Assembly (NCBI GenBank): GCA_035236585.1
Contig: CP141128.1
Coordinates: 37,864,684-37,928,683, forward strand
Origin: Warburgia ugandensis
Taxonomy: Eukaryota; Streptophyta; Magnoliopsida; Canellales; Canellaceae
Length of the DNA: 64,000 bases
Direction of reading: 5' to 3'
Below the pieces are notes generated by a model that saw only the letters and a list, made by a program, of their open reading frames with translations, ran no database searches and was not told where the DNA came from. Made by a program: the position numbers and the translations under genes. Shown here in pieces: positions 1-10,027 of this stretch (position 1 is its first letter; the number at the start of each line of letters is the position of its first letter).

Positions 1-179
1 TGTTCAATCTTGATTCCAATCCTTAGATTGTTCGCATTTAGTTACTACTACACATGAGAGTTTTAAAGTTGGCATAAAGAAGTCGCTTATTTGATTGTTG
101 ACTTCATAAATATTTTACAAGTTGGTTTAAAATAACTTTAAATATATAGACTTAAGAAGCCATTTAATAGTAAGCAACT

Positions 180-770
180 TCAAAAAACTGGCGCAAAGAG
201 GGAATTTTTCACGGGAAGCACTTTTAAAGTCATTTAAAGTTAAACGACTTCAAAAGTTCTATACTTTTAAAGTCGTTTAGTAGAAAATGACTTTAAAATT
301 CAATAACTTTTGAAGTCGTTTTACGCAAGCGACTAAGTATCATGAATATTATATTTAGCGGGAATGAACTTTTAAAGTTGTTTAATAAAAAACGACTTTA
401 AAAATGATTGAATTTTAAAGTCATTTAACAACAAATGACTTTAAAAGTGACCCTTTTTTAAAGTCTTTTACTCTGAGTGACTTTAAAAGCATGAGAAGAA
501 ATTTGGCGGGATGATTAATATTATGCTGTAATGAACTTTTAAAGTCATTTTACAATAAGCGACTTCAAAAGTCCATAACTTTTGAAGTTGTTTAATTATA
601 AGCAACTTTAAAAGTCTCTCACTTTTGAAGTCGCTTTAGAGAAGTGACTTTAAAAGTCAAATCTCATATATGCTTTTAAAGTCATTTAGTACTAAGTGGC
701 TGCCAAAGTTAGAGGCTTTTAAAGTTGTTTAGTACTAAATGACTTCTAAAGTTCTTGTTCATTTATAAAT
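180..770. repeat. CACTA subterminal repeat field, hairpin-forming
   Basis: The motif ACTTTTAAAGTCNTTTA and its complement recur more than ten times, mostly as inverted pairs with short loops. One perfect example has 14-base arms at 413-426 and 433-446 with a 6-base loop. Such clusters next to CACTA ends are binding sites of the element's own TnpA-like protein; that role here is inferred from position. Confidence 0.8.
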
Positions 771-2031
771 AGCTCTCAACATCTCATTTTTTTCTTGTAT
801 CCTCTTCTCCTCACAAGTGTCATGACGACTTCCTCCTTGGTCCTTATGCTCCTTTTTTTCCCTTCTTACTTTCCATTTTCATATTTTGACTATTTGTGTT
901 ATGAAAAAAATTTGTAAGTAAACCATAACTTCTTTTAAATAACAATTTCCTTTCTTGTTACGAGCTAACTCTCCCTATTTTCATTTTGTAGATCATGTGA
1001 GTTTTCTCACTACAAATGATGGGGTTAAGAAGTCTATTAGATTTTCCTAATTTCACAAAAATCGTATGATTTCATTAAAAATGACAACTGCTTCTCTCTC
1101 CAAACCCTGACTATTGAAGAAAGGGAGAACATTACTATTTGTGGTTCTCACCCAAAATTAGGGTTTGATGAAGGGTGGTGGTAATACTATCAACTTTTGG
1201 CCGAAAAAATTGGAGCACACACTCTCTTCCCATAGATTGGGTGTCACTTGAATACTAGGCTAGATTTTGATGAAAAAGACAGATTCACTATTTGATCTTG
1301 TATTAATAAGATTAATAATATGTAATATTTGATATGTGTAACATTGTATGTAATCAAAAAATAATTTGATTTCCTTGTTGATGTGTTTGTTTATGTATAT
1401 GTATCATATATATTTGTGTTTGTAGAATTAGTTTCATTGTGAATTTATGTAAGGTTGTAATGTATAAAAAGAAAATAAATATATGTTTAATGTTTAATGT
1501 AAAAGTATTAAAGTCGTTTTCTAAAAATGACTTTAAAAGTCCACACTTTTAAAATTGTTTACAAAAAAATGACTTTAAAAGCTCACACTTTTAAATTTAT
1601 TTACAAAAAAAATGACTTTTAAAGTTGTTTTCTATGCACTTTTAAAGTCCTTTTCTTGCAAACGACTTCAATTGTACATCTGTTTTAAGAATTATTTCAT
1701 GGACTTCTGCCTTGCCTTCTCACTCTGTATTTATTATCTGTGCACAAAATCTAAATCAGATTTGTTTTTCCCAACTCTAAGCAAAATCTTACTTGTGAAT
1801 TGTAACTACATGCACAAATACAGGGTCAATATCAATTTTTGAGTGTTGGTTAGTATCTCTTTATTTGTCTCATTTGTATTATGCACATATATTTGAAGAA
1901 TTTTTACAAGGTTGTGGGTTAGAAATTTAATTTCATTCATGAATGTATTTGTCATATATTTTTTTTATTGTTAATTGAATTTTTTTTATGAAATGTAGTT
2001 ATTTTAAATACTTCTAATTCTTGTATATCTA
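771..2031. other. Non-coding CACTA 5' region with a second motif cluster
   Basis: No coding region is recognisable between the subterminal field and the transposase. A smaller cluster of the same AAAGTC/GACTTT motif sits at about 1505-1675. The stretch around 780-1500 probably holds the promoter and leader of the transposase gene, but no TATA box or start could be fixed. A CACTACAA string near 1010 resembles a CACTA terminus but has subterminal repeats on its outer side, so it is not the element end. Confidence 0.5.
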
Positions 2032-4462
2032 ATGTTTGGTAAAATGCTTAACCTAATCTTTTTATGTCTAACAAGTCTCCACACAAATTTACTTCAATTT
2101 CTTGTGATAATGAATAAATATACTTGGATGACTGCGACAAGAACAACAAAAGAATATGAGGAGGGAATAGAAAATTTCATAGAGTTCACACTTAGGGCAA
2201 GTGTTGATCGTAATTGCATGTGTTGTCCATGCTCAAAATGTGAAAACTTGAAAAAAGTAACTGTAGGAGTGTTGAGAGAACACTTGTGCTTCAATGGATT
2301 TGATGAAAGATACCATCCATGGATTTGGCATGGAGAAGAACTTTCACATGGGCCCTCCACAAGGCCTAAAACATATGATTAAGATGCTGTAGGAAGTGTT
2401 GGAGACAATAGTATAGTTGTACCGATGTTTCCAGATTATTATGATGACTTCCAAGATGACCCTAGACAATTCCATACTACATTAGAGGAAGTTGATGAGC
2501 CATTGTACCATGAGTGTAAAGATTATACCAATCTGTCTGCAGTGGTAGAACTTTATAATGTGAAATCAAGATTTGGATTTTCAGATCAAGGTTTAATAGA
2601 AGTCTTGAAAGTAGTGGGTGAGATGCTACCGAAGGATAATAAAATAGTGAGGTCCACATGGGAGGCAAAGAAAACCATGGCTGCACTAGGGTTGAGGTTT
2701 GATAAGACACATGTGTGCCCCAATGATTGCATCTTATATAGGAAGGAGCATAAGGATAAAACTACATGCCTAACTTGTGGACAGCCAAGATGGAAGTTAA
2801 AGAAGAATTCAATTGAGACAGTTACAGGCGTTCCTGCAAAGGTTCTATGGTACTTCCCTCATATTCCAAGGTTCAAAAGAATGTTTCAAAGAATAGAAAT
2901 AGTGAAGAAATTAGTGTGGTATGCTAATGATAGAGTAGTTGATAGCTTTTTAAGCCATCCATCAGATAGCCCATCATGGAAACTCGTAGACTTCATACGG
3001 CCTAATTTTGGTGAAGAACTTACAAACCTACAATTAGCATTATCTGCAGATGGGATTAATAGTCATGGTGCTATGAGTAGCAAGTATGGTTGTTCATCTA
3101 TTATATTAGTTTGCTACAACCTTCCACCATCTTATGCATGAAGAAGAAGTCCATGATGCTGACATTGTTGATATCAAGTCTAAAGCAGCAAGGGAATGAC
3201 ATTGATGTGTACTTGTCTCTCTTGATCGATGATCTTGAGAGATTATGGAACATAGATGTTGAAGCATACAATGCATATAGGCAAGAGTCATTCACCCTAA
3301 AGGCTATACTGTTGTGGACAATAAGTGACTTCCTTACATATGGTAATTTGTCAAGATGCACTTTGAAGGAATACAATGCTTGTGCTATTTGTAGTGATCA
3401 AACATGTATTATGTAACTTAAACATGTTAGGAAAATGGCATTCCTTGGGCACAGAAGATGGTTGCATAGAGACCATCCATATCATTTTAAGAAGGGAGAA
3501 TTTAATGAGTGTGTAGAGACAAGGACACCTCCAAAGATGTTGGAAGGATGACAAGTATTGGAGCAGGTTGAAAACATTAATATCTTGTGGAGAAAGAAGA
3601 ATCAAGTAAATGTGCAAGTGAAAGTAATTGTAGAAGTTGTTGGAAGAAGAAATCGTTATTCTTTCATTTGTTATACTGGAAATCAGTGCATATATGCCAT
3701 GTGCTTGATGTCATGCACATTGAGAAGAATGTGTGTGAAAGCTTGACTAGAACCTTGCTTAATATCCCAAGAACAATAAAGCATGGACTTCCAACTTGAA
3801 TGGATCTTATGAACATGGGTTTGAAGAGGAGGTTGCACCTAGAGTACAGAGATAGTCGAGGAATATACCTGCTTAAGGTAAATTATACTCTTGATAGGGA
3901 GGATAGGAGAATAATGTGTAAAACCTTGTTCGAGCTCAAGGTCCTAGACAACTGCTCTTCAAACTTTGAAAACATTGTTTCCATGGAAGAGCTAAAATTG
4001 TTGAGGATGAAGTCCCATGATTGCCATGCATTGATGGAACAACTACTACTAACAAAAATACATTTGGTGTTACCAAACAAAGTTAGGGGAGCTATTACAA
4101 AATTTTGCTACTTCTTTAATGCTTTGTGCAAGAAGGTAGTTGATGTTTCAAAATTATAAAAAATTCAAGGTCATTTAGTGATAAATTTGTGTGAGCTTGA
4201 GACAATCTTCCTACCATCCTTCTTTGACATCATGGTACACTTAACAATGCACCTCATTGATGAGGTCAGACTCCGTGGGCTAGTTTACTTGCGATGGATG
4301 TATCCGTTTGAGAGGTACATGAAAATTTTAGAAGGGTATATACATAATTATATTGCAGAGGAAGCAGTGGAGTTTTGCATAGAGTATTTAGTAAGACTGG
4401 ATGCCATTGGAATCCCAAGAAAGAAACAATCAGTTGCATTTCACGATCCCAAGGTTGGTTAA
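2032..4462 (+). pseudogene. CACTA Tnp2-type transposase, broken
   Basis: This encoded the transposase that cuts and rejoins CACTA element ends. The N-terminal part (about 2110-2360) has the Transpos_assoc pattern: CPCSKC, a following H, then WIWHGE. The Transposase family tnp2 domain runs from about 2490 to 3800, with recognisable pieces KTHVCPNDCILYR, CLTCGQPRW, WYFPHIPRFKRMF, ADGINSHG, GNDIDVYLSLLIDDLERLW and HVLDVMHIEKNVCESL. A DUF4218-like region follows (about 3985-4440): MKSHDCHALMEQLL, FFDIMVHLTMHL and LRWMYPFERYMK. Frame 1 is used to about 3110, another frame to about 3550, and the frame of 3587 to the end. In-frame stops lie at 2380-2382, 3797-3799 and 4157-4159, so no full protein can be made. 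A few codons after YMKILEGYI appear deleted compared with relatives. Confidence 0.9.
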
Positions 4463-4661
4463 CCTCTATCGAGTGGTCGTGTATCGACCATTGACTATAA
4501 AGAATGAGACTAGGCACATCTTTATGTGTTACGAATGTTTTTAAAGTCCAAACATACATTGAGTAAGTTGATCATGCATGCACTTATGTAAAATTTAATT
4601 GTTCATGGTTAATTACATTTTCTTTGATTACTTTATTAATTTTTCTTTGTGTACGTAGTGA

Positions 4662-5399
4662 ACACATAGATGTACTCAAGGCAAAGAATCCAAGTAATGC
4701 AAAGAAACTGAAGTGGCTACAATTTGAGCATTGTCGCACTTTCAATAATTGGCTGTGTAAGAAGGTAAAATGAAAGAATTCTCACTTAATGTTAATTAAA
4801 AAACTACATTCTATATATATGTATATATATTAATCTTACTGAAGCTTACTTAATATGAATATACACAGATTCAAGATCAGCTAGAAGTAGCAGGCAACGA
4901 TATATCAGAAACCTTGGGCTGGATGGCAATGGGACCACGACTAGAAGTAATAAAATATGCCAAATATACCATCAATGGTTATCGCATTTATACAAAAGAC
5001 GATGATAACTCAAGAGTGAAACAGAATAGTAGAGTTAGCTTAGTTGCCAATGCTACATTCTTTTCCAGTTCAAAGAATAACATGCCAATAGTGGCAGATG
5101 ATATTTATTATGGGGTTATAATAGAGATTTGGGCCTTGGATTATACTTTTAGAACTGTGGTTGTGTATATGTGTGATTAGGTGGAACACAACAAAGACAG
5201 CATAAAAAATGGTGCCCTTGGATTGACATTGGTTGACCTCAATAGGATCAGTTATAAAAGTGATCAATTTATTTTGACATCTCAAGCAAAACAAGTATTT
5301 TATGCACAAGATGAATGTGATAAGAGATGGTCAATTGTTTTATCATCATGTCTGAGGGATTATGTGCGTGATAATGGTGAGGAAGGTTCTTGTGTTTGA
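4662..5399 (+). pseudogene. CACTA transposase C-terminal DUF4216-like exons, broken
   Basis: This continues the transposase gene after a probable intron. A first exon at about 4662-4766 reads KLKWLQFEHCRTFNNWLCKK and ends at a GTAAAA donor. A second begins after a CACAG acceptor near 4869. The DUF4216-like region contains NGYRIYTKDDDN, VKQNSRVSLVANATFF, YYGVIIEIWALDY and GLTLVDLNRISYKSDQFIL, in the order seen in plant CACTA proteins. One in-frame stop at 5178-5180 falls where relatives carry tryptophan; the reading then continues to 5399 in the same frame. The function of DUF4216 is not established. Splice sites are judged by eye. Confidence 0.85.
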
Positions 5400-5643
5400 A
5401 AAAAATATATATTTTGAAGTATGTGGAATATGTATATTAGTTAGTTGCAATATATATATATATATATAATTCCATATTTATAATTTTTAGGTCTTTTGTC
5501 ATGAGCTGTATGGATTGATAAGTGAGCTATATGTGAGCACAAAGAATGCATGAATCAATGTTGACTATAAAAAAAAATCTGTTTCATTGTGTATTAATTG
5601 TTAGATATTGTAAAGTACTAACATAAAAGGTGTATATATTTTG

Positions 5644-5800
5644 AACAAATTTTTTTGATAAAGTCAACTTTGAAAGTATTCACTTTTAAAGTTGTTTTTT
5701 AAAGTCATTGAAAAAAAAGACTTTTAAAGTCATTTTAAAAAAAATGACTTTAAAAGTATTCAATTTAATGTTGTTTTCTAAAAAATGACTTTAAAAGTAT
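5644..5800. repeat. CACTA subterminal-type motif cluster downstream of the transposase
   Basis: Several copies of the AAAGTCATTTT/AAAATGACTTT motif recur here as inverted pairs, the same motif as at 180-770. Single copies also occur near 6180 and 6785 inside the tandem units that follow. The transposase gene is therefore flanked by the motif on both sides. Confidence 0.75.
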
Positions 5801-5997
5801 AACACACCTCATAATTATTTTTTCATCCTATTTTGTTTAATGTTATTTTATTGGTATAGTTTTTGTACTTCTTTGGTTATCACATATTTTTAGTTCTTTA
5901 GGAGTGTTTCTATAATATTTTGTGACATAAGTAAATTTTGGAAGCTTAGTGTCAATCATATACATATATTCATTTTAAATTAAGTATATATAGTTCA

Positions 5998-6068
5998 ACC
6001 TTGAGCCTTAAACCCTAATCCCGAACCCTGAACCTTGAATCCTCAACTCGAACCCGAACCCTAACCCT
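5998..6068. repeat. Degenerate interstitial telomere-like repeat, block 1
   Basis: Repeats of the form AACCCTAA, AACCCTGAACC and GAACCCGAACCC approximate the plant telomere repeat CCCTAAA but are strongly degraded. It lies inside a tandem unit of the CACTA element, not at a chromosome end. Confidence 0.75.
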
Positions 6069-6544
6069 ATACTCTAATTCCATATTTATAATTTTTAGCC
6101 CTTTTGTCATAGCTATATGGATTGATAAGTGAGTTAGCTATATTTGCGTACAAAGAATATATGGATGAATCTATTTTGACTTTAAAAGTGTATACTTTTA
6201 AAGTATGAACATCAATTAACAATTTACAAAAGTTTGAATTATGTGAATTTGGTGTCAAGAAAACTTCAATATAAGAACCACACTCTCCCTCTCACACACA
6301 CATGCATAGCTCATGAAATGGACAAGGAAATTCAAGCTAACACACCCACATTCCCACCTCATAATTAATTTATCATCTTATTTTTCTTAATGTTCTTTTA
6401 TTAGTATAGTTTTTGTACTTCTTTGGTTATCACATATTTTTAGTTCTTTAGGAGTGTTTCTACAATATTTTGTGACGCAAGTAAACTTTGGAAGCTTAGT
6501 GTCAATTAAATACATATATTCATTTAAAATTAAGTAAATAATTC

Positions 6545-6672
6545 AACCCTAAAATTTAATGCTAAACCTGAGCCCTAAACCCTAGACCCTAACTCCGAAC
6601 CCTGAACCCTAAACCCTGAACCTCGAACTCAAACTCGAACTTGAACCCGAACCCTAACCTTGAACCCTAAAT
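6545..6672. repeat. Degenerate interstitial telomere-like repeat, block 2
   Basis: This is the same kind of CCCTAAA-like array as at 5998-6068 but about twice as long, at the equivalent place in the second tandem unit. The length difference shows that the array changed after the unit was duplicated. Confidence 0.75.
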
Positions 6673-6994
6673 CTTAATACCATATTATAATTTTTAGCTC
6701 TTTTGTCATGAGCTATGTGGATTGATAAGTGAGCTAACTATATTTGCATACAAAGAATATATGCATGAATCTATGTTGCCTTTAAAAGTGTATACTTTTA
6801 AAGTATGTACATGAAATAACAATTTATAAAAGTTTGAATTATGTGAATTTGGTGTCAAGAAAACTTTAATATAAGAACCACACATGCTCTGTCACGCACA
6901 CACATACACAGCTCATGAAATGGATAGGGAAATTTAAGCTAACACACCCACATTCCCACATCGTAATTAATTTATCATCTTATTTTGCTTAATG

Positions 6995-9609
6995 ATAGAA
7001 TTACAATAATAAAAATTGTTCTAGGAGAGTAGATTATAAATGTTATAAGTGCATACGCACCATAAGTAGGGTTACAAGAGATAATCAAGAAACAGTTTTG
7101 GGAAGATATGGCGGGAGTCATGCAAGAAATTTCCAACACTGAGGGGATATTTATAGGTGTAGACTTAAATGACCATGTAGGAAAAGATAAGGAAGGATAT
7201 GATAGAATACACGGAGGATATGGAATAGGTGAATGAAATGAGATGGGGGAGAATAACCTCGATTTTGCTTTGTCATATAAGCTGTCTATTGCAAATACAC
7301 TCTTTAAGAAGAGGGATGAACATTTAATAACCTTTAAAAGTGGACTTCATAAAAGCCAAATAGGCTTTTTTCTACTTAGGAATAATGAACAATCTACATG
7401 TAAGGATTGTAAGGTGATACCTGGTGAGAGTTTGACCTCACAACATAGGTTAATGGTTATAGATATCCATATCAAAAGATGGAGTAAAAGAACTAAACTT
7501 AATACACATCCAAAAACTAAGTGGTGGAACTTAAAAGGAGAGAAAATAACCTCCTTCAAAAATAAGTTGATGGTAGAAGGAAAGTGGAACTATGAAACAA
7601 AAGTAAATACTGTGTGGACTAATATGGTTGAGTGCATTAAGAAAGTGGCAAAAGATGTCTTAGGAGTGTCTAAAGGTAAAAGGGTATTAGCAAAGGAAAC
7701 ATGGTGGTTGAGTGAAACAGTTCAAAAAGTTATTAAAGAAAAATAGATGCGTTTTAAAGCATGGCAGAAGATTAGAAATAATGAAAACTATGAACAATAT
7801 AAGAACACTAAAAATGTTGCTAGGAGAATAGTAAGTGAGGCTAAACTCAAAGCATATGATGAGCTCTACAATAGACTAGGAGCAAGAGAAGGTGAGAAAG
7901 ATGTATTTAAGCAAGTAAGAGAACAGAAGGGTAAGGACTTAGATCATGTTAGGTGTATTATAAGCGATGATCAAAGGGTATTAATCAAAGATGACGAGAT
8001 CAAACAAAGGTGGGAAACATACTTTCAAAAATTGTTAAATGACAATGGCCTTGAGAATATAGGGATTGAAAATACTATAAATCAAAATAACATTGGATAT
8101 AATAGGTATGAACGTAGGATTAGAATACCTGAAGTAAAAGAAGCTTTGAAAAAGATGAAATCAGGAAAGGCCATGGGGCCTGATGGTATACCAATAGAGG
8201 TTTGGAAGCATATGGGAGATATTGGGGTAGTTTGGTTGACCGAGTTATTTAACAAGATTATAAAATCAAAGAAAATGCCTGATGAGTGGAGGAAAAGCTC
8301 TATTGTACTAATCTATAAGAATAAAGGAGACATACAGAGCTGCACTAATTATCCAGGGATCAAACTTATGAGCCACACTATGAAACTTTTTGAAAGAGTG
8401 ATTGAGAAGAGGCTGCGACTTGAAACAAGTGTATTGGAGAATCAGTTTGGTTTCATGCCTGGGAGGTCTACCATGGAGGCTATTTCCTTATTAAGACAAT
8501 TAGTAGAGAAATATAGGGAGAGGAGGAAAGACCTCCACATGGTCTTTATCGATTTAGAGAAAGCTTATGATAGAGTCCCTAGAGAGTTAATATGGAGAGT
8601 GTTGGGTGGTAAAGCAGTTTCGTAAGGATATATAGACATAATTAAAGATATATATGAGGGAGTGGTAACAAATGTTAAGACCACTAGTGGTGTGACTGGT
8701 GATTTCCTGTCACTATGGGTTTGCACCAAGAATTGGCATTGAGTCCATACCTTTTCATATTGGTTATGGATGAGCTAACAAAACATCTGGATGCGGAGAT
8801 TCCCTGGTGCATGTTATTTGCAGATGATATAGTCTTACTTGATGAGACAAGGGAGGGTGTAAACATAAAGCTAGAATTATGGAGAGAAGCATTAGAATAT
8901 GAAGGATTTAAAATTAGTCGAGCTAAGACAGAATATATGGAATGTAATTTTAGCAAGGAGAGTAGGAGTAGAACACCAGTCAAGATTGATAACCAAGAAG
9001 TCCTCGTCAAAGACGACTTTCGGTTCTTAGGATCAATGATTCATGAGAGTGGAGAGATTGAGAGGGAGGTTATCCAGAGAATTCAAGCGGGTTGAAACAA
9101 ATGGAGATGTGCATCTAGAGTTTTGTGTGATCTATGGGTGCCACTCAAACTAAAAGGAAATTCTATAAGATGGCCATAAGGCTAGCCATGCTCTATGGAT
9201 CAGAATGTTGGGCAGTTAAGGAACATCATACTCATAGGATGAGCATCACAGAAATGAGGATGTTGAGATGGATGAGTGGGAAGACAAGAAAAGATAGAAT
9301 TCAAAATAAAAATATTCGAGGAAATTTAGGGATAGCACTAGTAGGTAATAAGATGAGGGAGACAAGACTTAGATGGTTTGGACATGTTCAAAGGACACCA
9401 ACAACAGCACCAGTTAGAAGAAGTGAGGCAATACAAGTAGAAAGTTTTAAAAGGGCAAGGGGAAGGCCCAAAAGAACGTAGATAGAAGTGGTGAGGAAAG
9501 ATTTAAAAACTTTGAGATTAAATGAAGACATGGTATTTAATAGAGTGGAATAGAGGAATAAGATTCATGTGGCTGACCCCTAATTGGGATAAGGTCTTGA
9601 TGATGATAA
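6995..9609 (+). mobile_element. RTE-clade non-LTR retrotransposon (LINE), 5' truncated
   Basis: A 2.6 kb element carries endonuclease and reverse transcriptase remnants in one reading direction. It ends in a short (GAT)n-like tail rather than poly(A), as is usual for RTE elements. It is flanked by a 5-bp duplication, TAATG (6990-6994 and 9610-9614). Removing it joins CTTAATG to TTCTTTTATTAG, exactly the sequence of the undisturbed sister tandem unit near 6380. The endonuclease N-terminus is missing, so the copy is 5' truncated. Confidence 0.92.
7042..9565 (+). pseudogene. RTE LINE ORF: endonuclease C-part plus reverse transcriptase, broken
   Basis: The ORF would encode an apurinic-type endonuclease and a reverse transcriptase for target-primed reverse transcription. 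The endonuclease remnant (7042-7480) shows VISAYAP, KQFWEDMAGVMQEI, IFIGVDLNDHVG and CKVIPGESLTSQHRLMV. The RT region follows: MKSGKAMGPDGIPIEVWKHM near 8160, a PGRSTMEAI block near 8460, FIDLEKAYDRVPREL near 8550 and the catalytic FADD at 8817-8828. The C-terminal part shows [26 protein letters not shown] and RLRWFGHVQRTP. Reading stays in one frame to about 8705, with stops including 7744-7746 and 8623-8625. It shifts by one base at about 8710 and again at about 9155, and ends near the tail with VADPNWDK. Plant databases often label this family 'craniofacial development protein 2-like', a misnomer. Confidence 0.92.
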
Positions 9610-9663
9610 TAATGTTCTTTTATTAGTAGGGTTTTTGTACTTCTTTGGTTATCACATATTTTT

Positions 9664-10027
9664 AGCATAAGCTAATTGAGCTTATCACTACTTGTGAATA
9701 CCTACACCCACTAAGAGATGTGAACTCGAAGAAGTGAAGTTAAAAACAAGTGAAAGATCTATGAGATTTGTAGCCCGTTTACAAATATCTATACTAAGTA
9801 GGCAAACAATTTTCATGCATCCTTTATCTATTTTCCTTTAGGTTAGTTTGTCACATATGTTAGATGGTGTATGTTTATGTGAATGGATGGAGACAGATTC
9901 TCCTTTAATTATTTTTTTACTTAAACTATGTTTATCAGGGACATTGGTTTGGTTTCTTTAAATAAATTACATAACCTTTTTTTTTATGTCATTGTTCTAA
10001 TATCATTGAGTGTTTCAGTGTAGTAAT
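9664..10027. other. Non-coding spacer of the CACTA element
   Basis: AT-rich sequence lies between the interrupted third tandem unit and the second CACTA gene. No coding region, repeat or RNA gene is recognised. It probably holds the 5' leader of the downstream gene. Confidence 0.4.

Larger units (their letters stand above)
5806..9663 (+). repeat. Tandem ~550-600 bp units, third copy split by a LINE
   Basis: Two near-complete direct copies (about 5806-6351 and 6352-6953) and a partial third (6954-6994 plus 9615-9663) are visible. Each begins with TAATTA...TCATC and TTTTTGTACTTCTTTGG, then GGAGTGTTTCTA, GAAGCTTAGTGTCAAT, a degenerate telomere-like block and an inverted AAAGT motif. Only the third copy carries the LINE. 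No coding potential is seen in the units. Confidence 0.85.

Noticed and set aside
180..770. Regularly recurring short repeats, considered as a CRISPR-like array
   Set aside because: Units are inverted pairs with variable spacing in plant transposon DNA; no constant repeat-spacer pattern.
1008..1022. CACTACAA string as the CACTA terminal inverted repeat
   Set aside because: Subterminal repeats lie on its outer side, so it cannot be the element end.
5998..6672. Chromosome end
   Set aside because: The telomere-like blocks are short and degenerate and are embedded in transposon tandem units.
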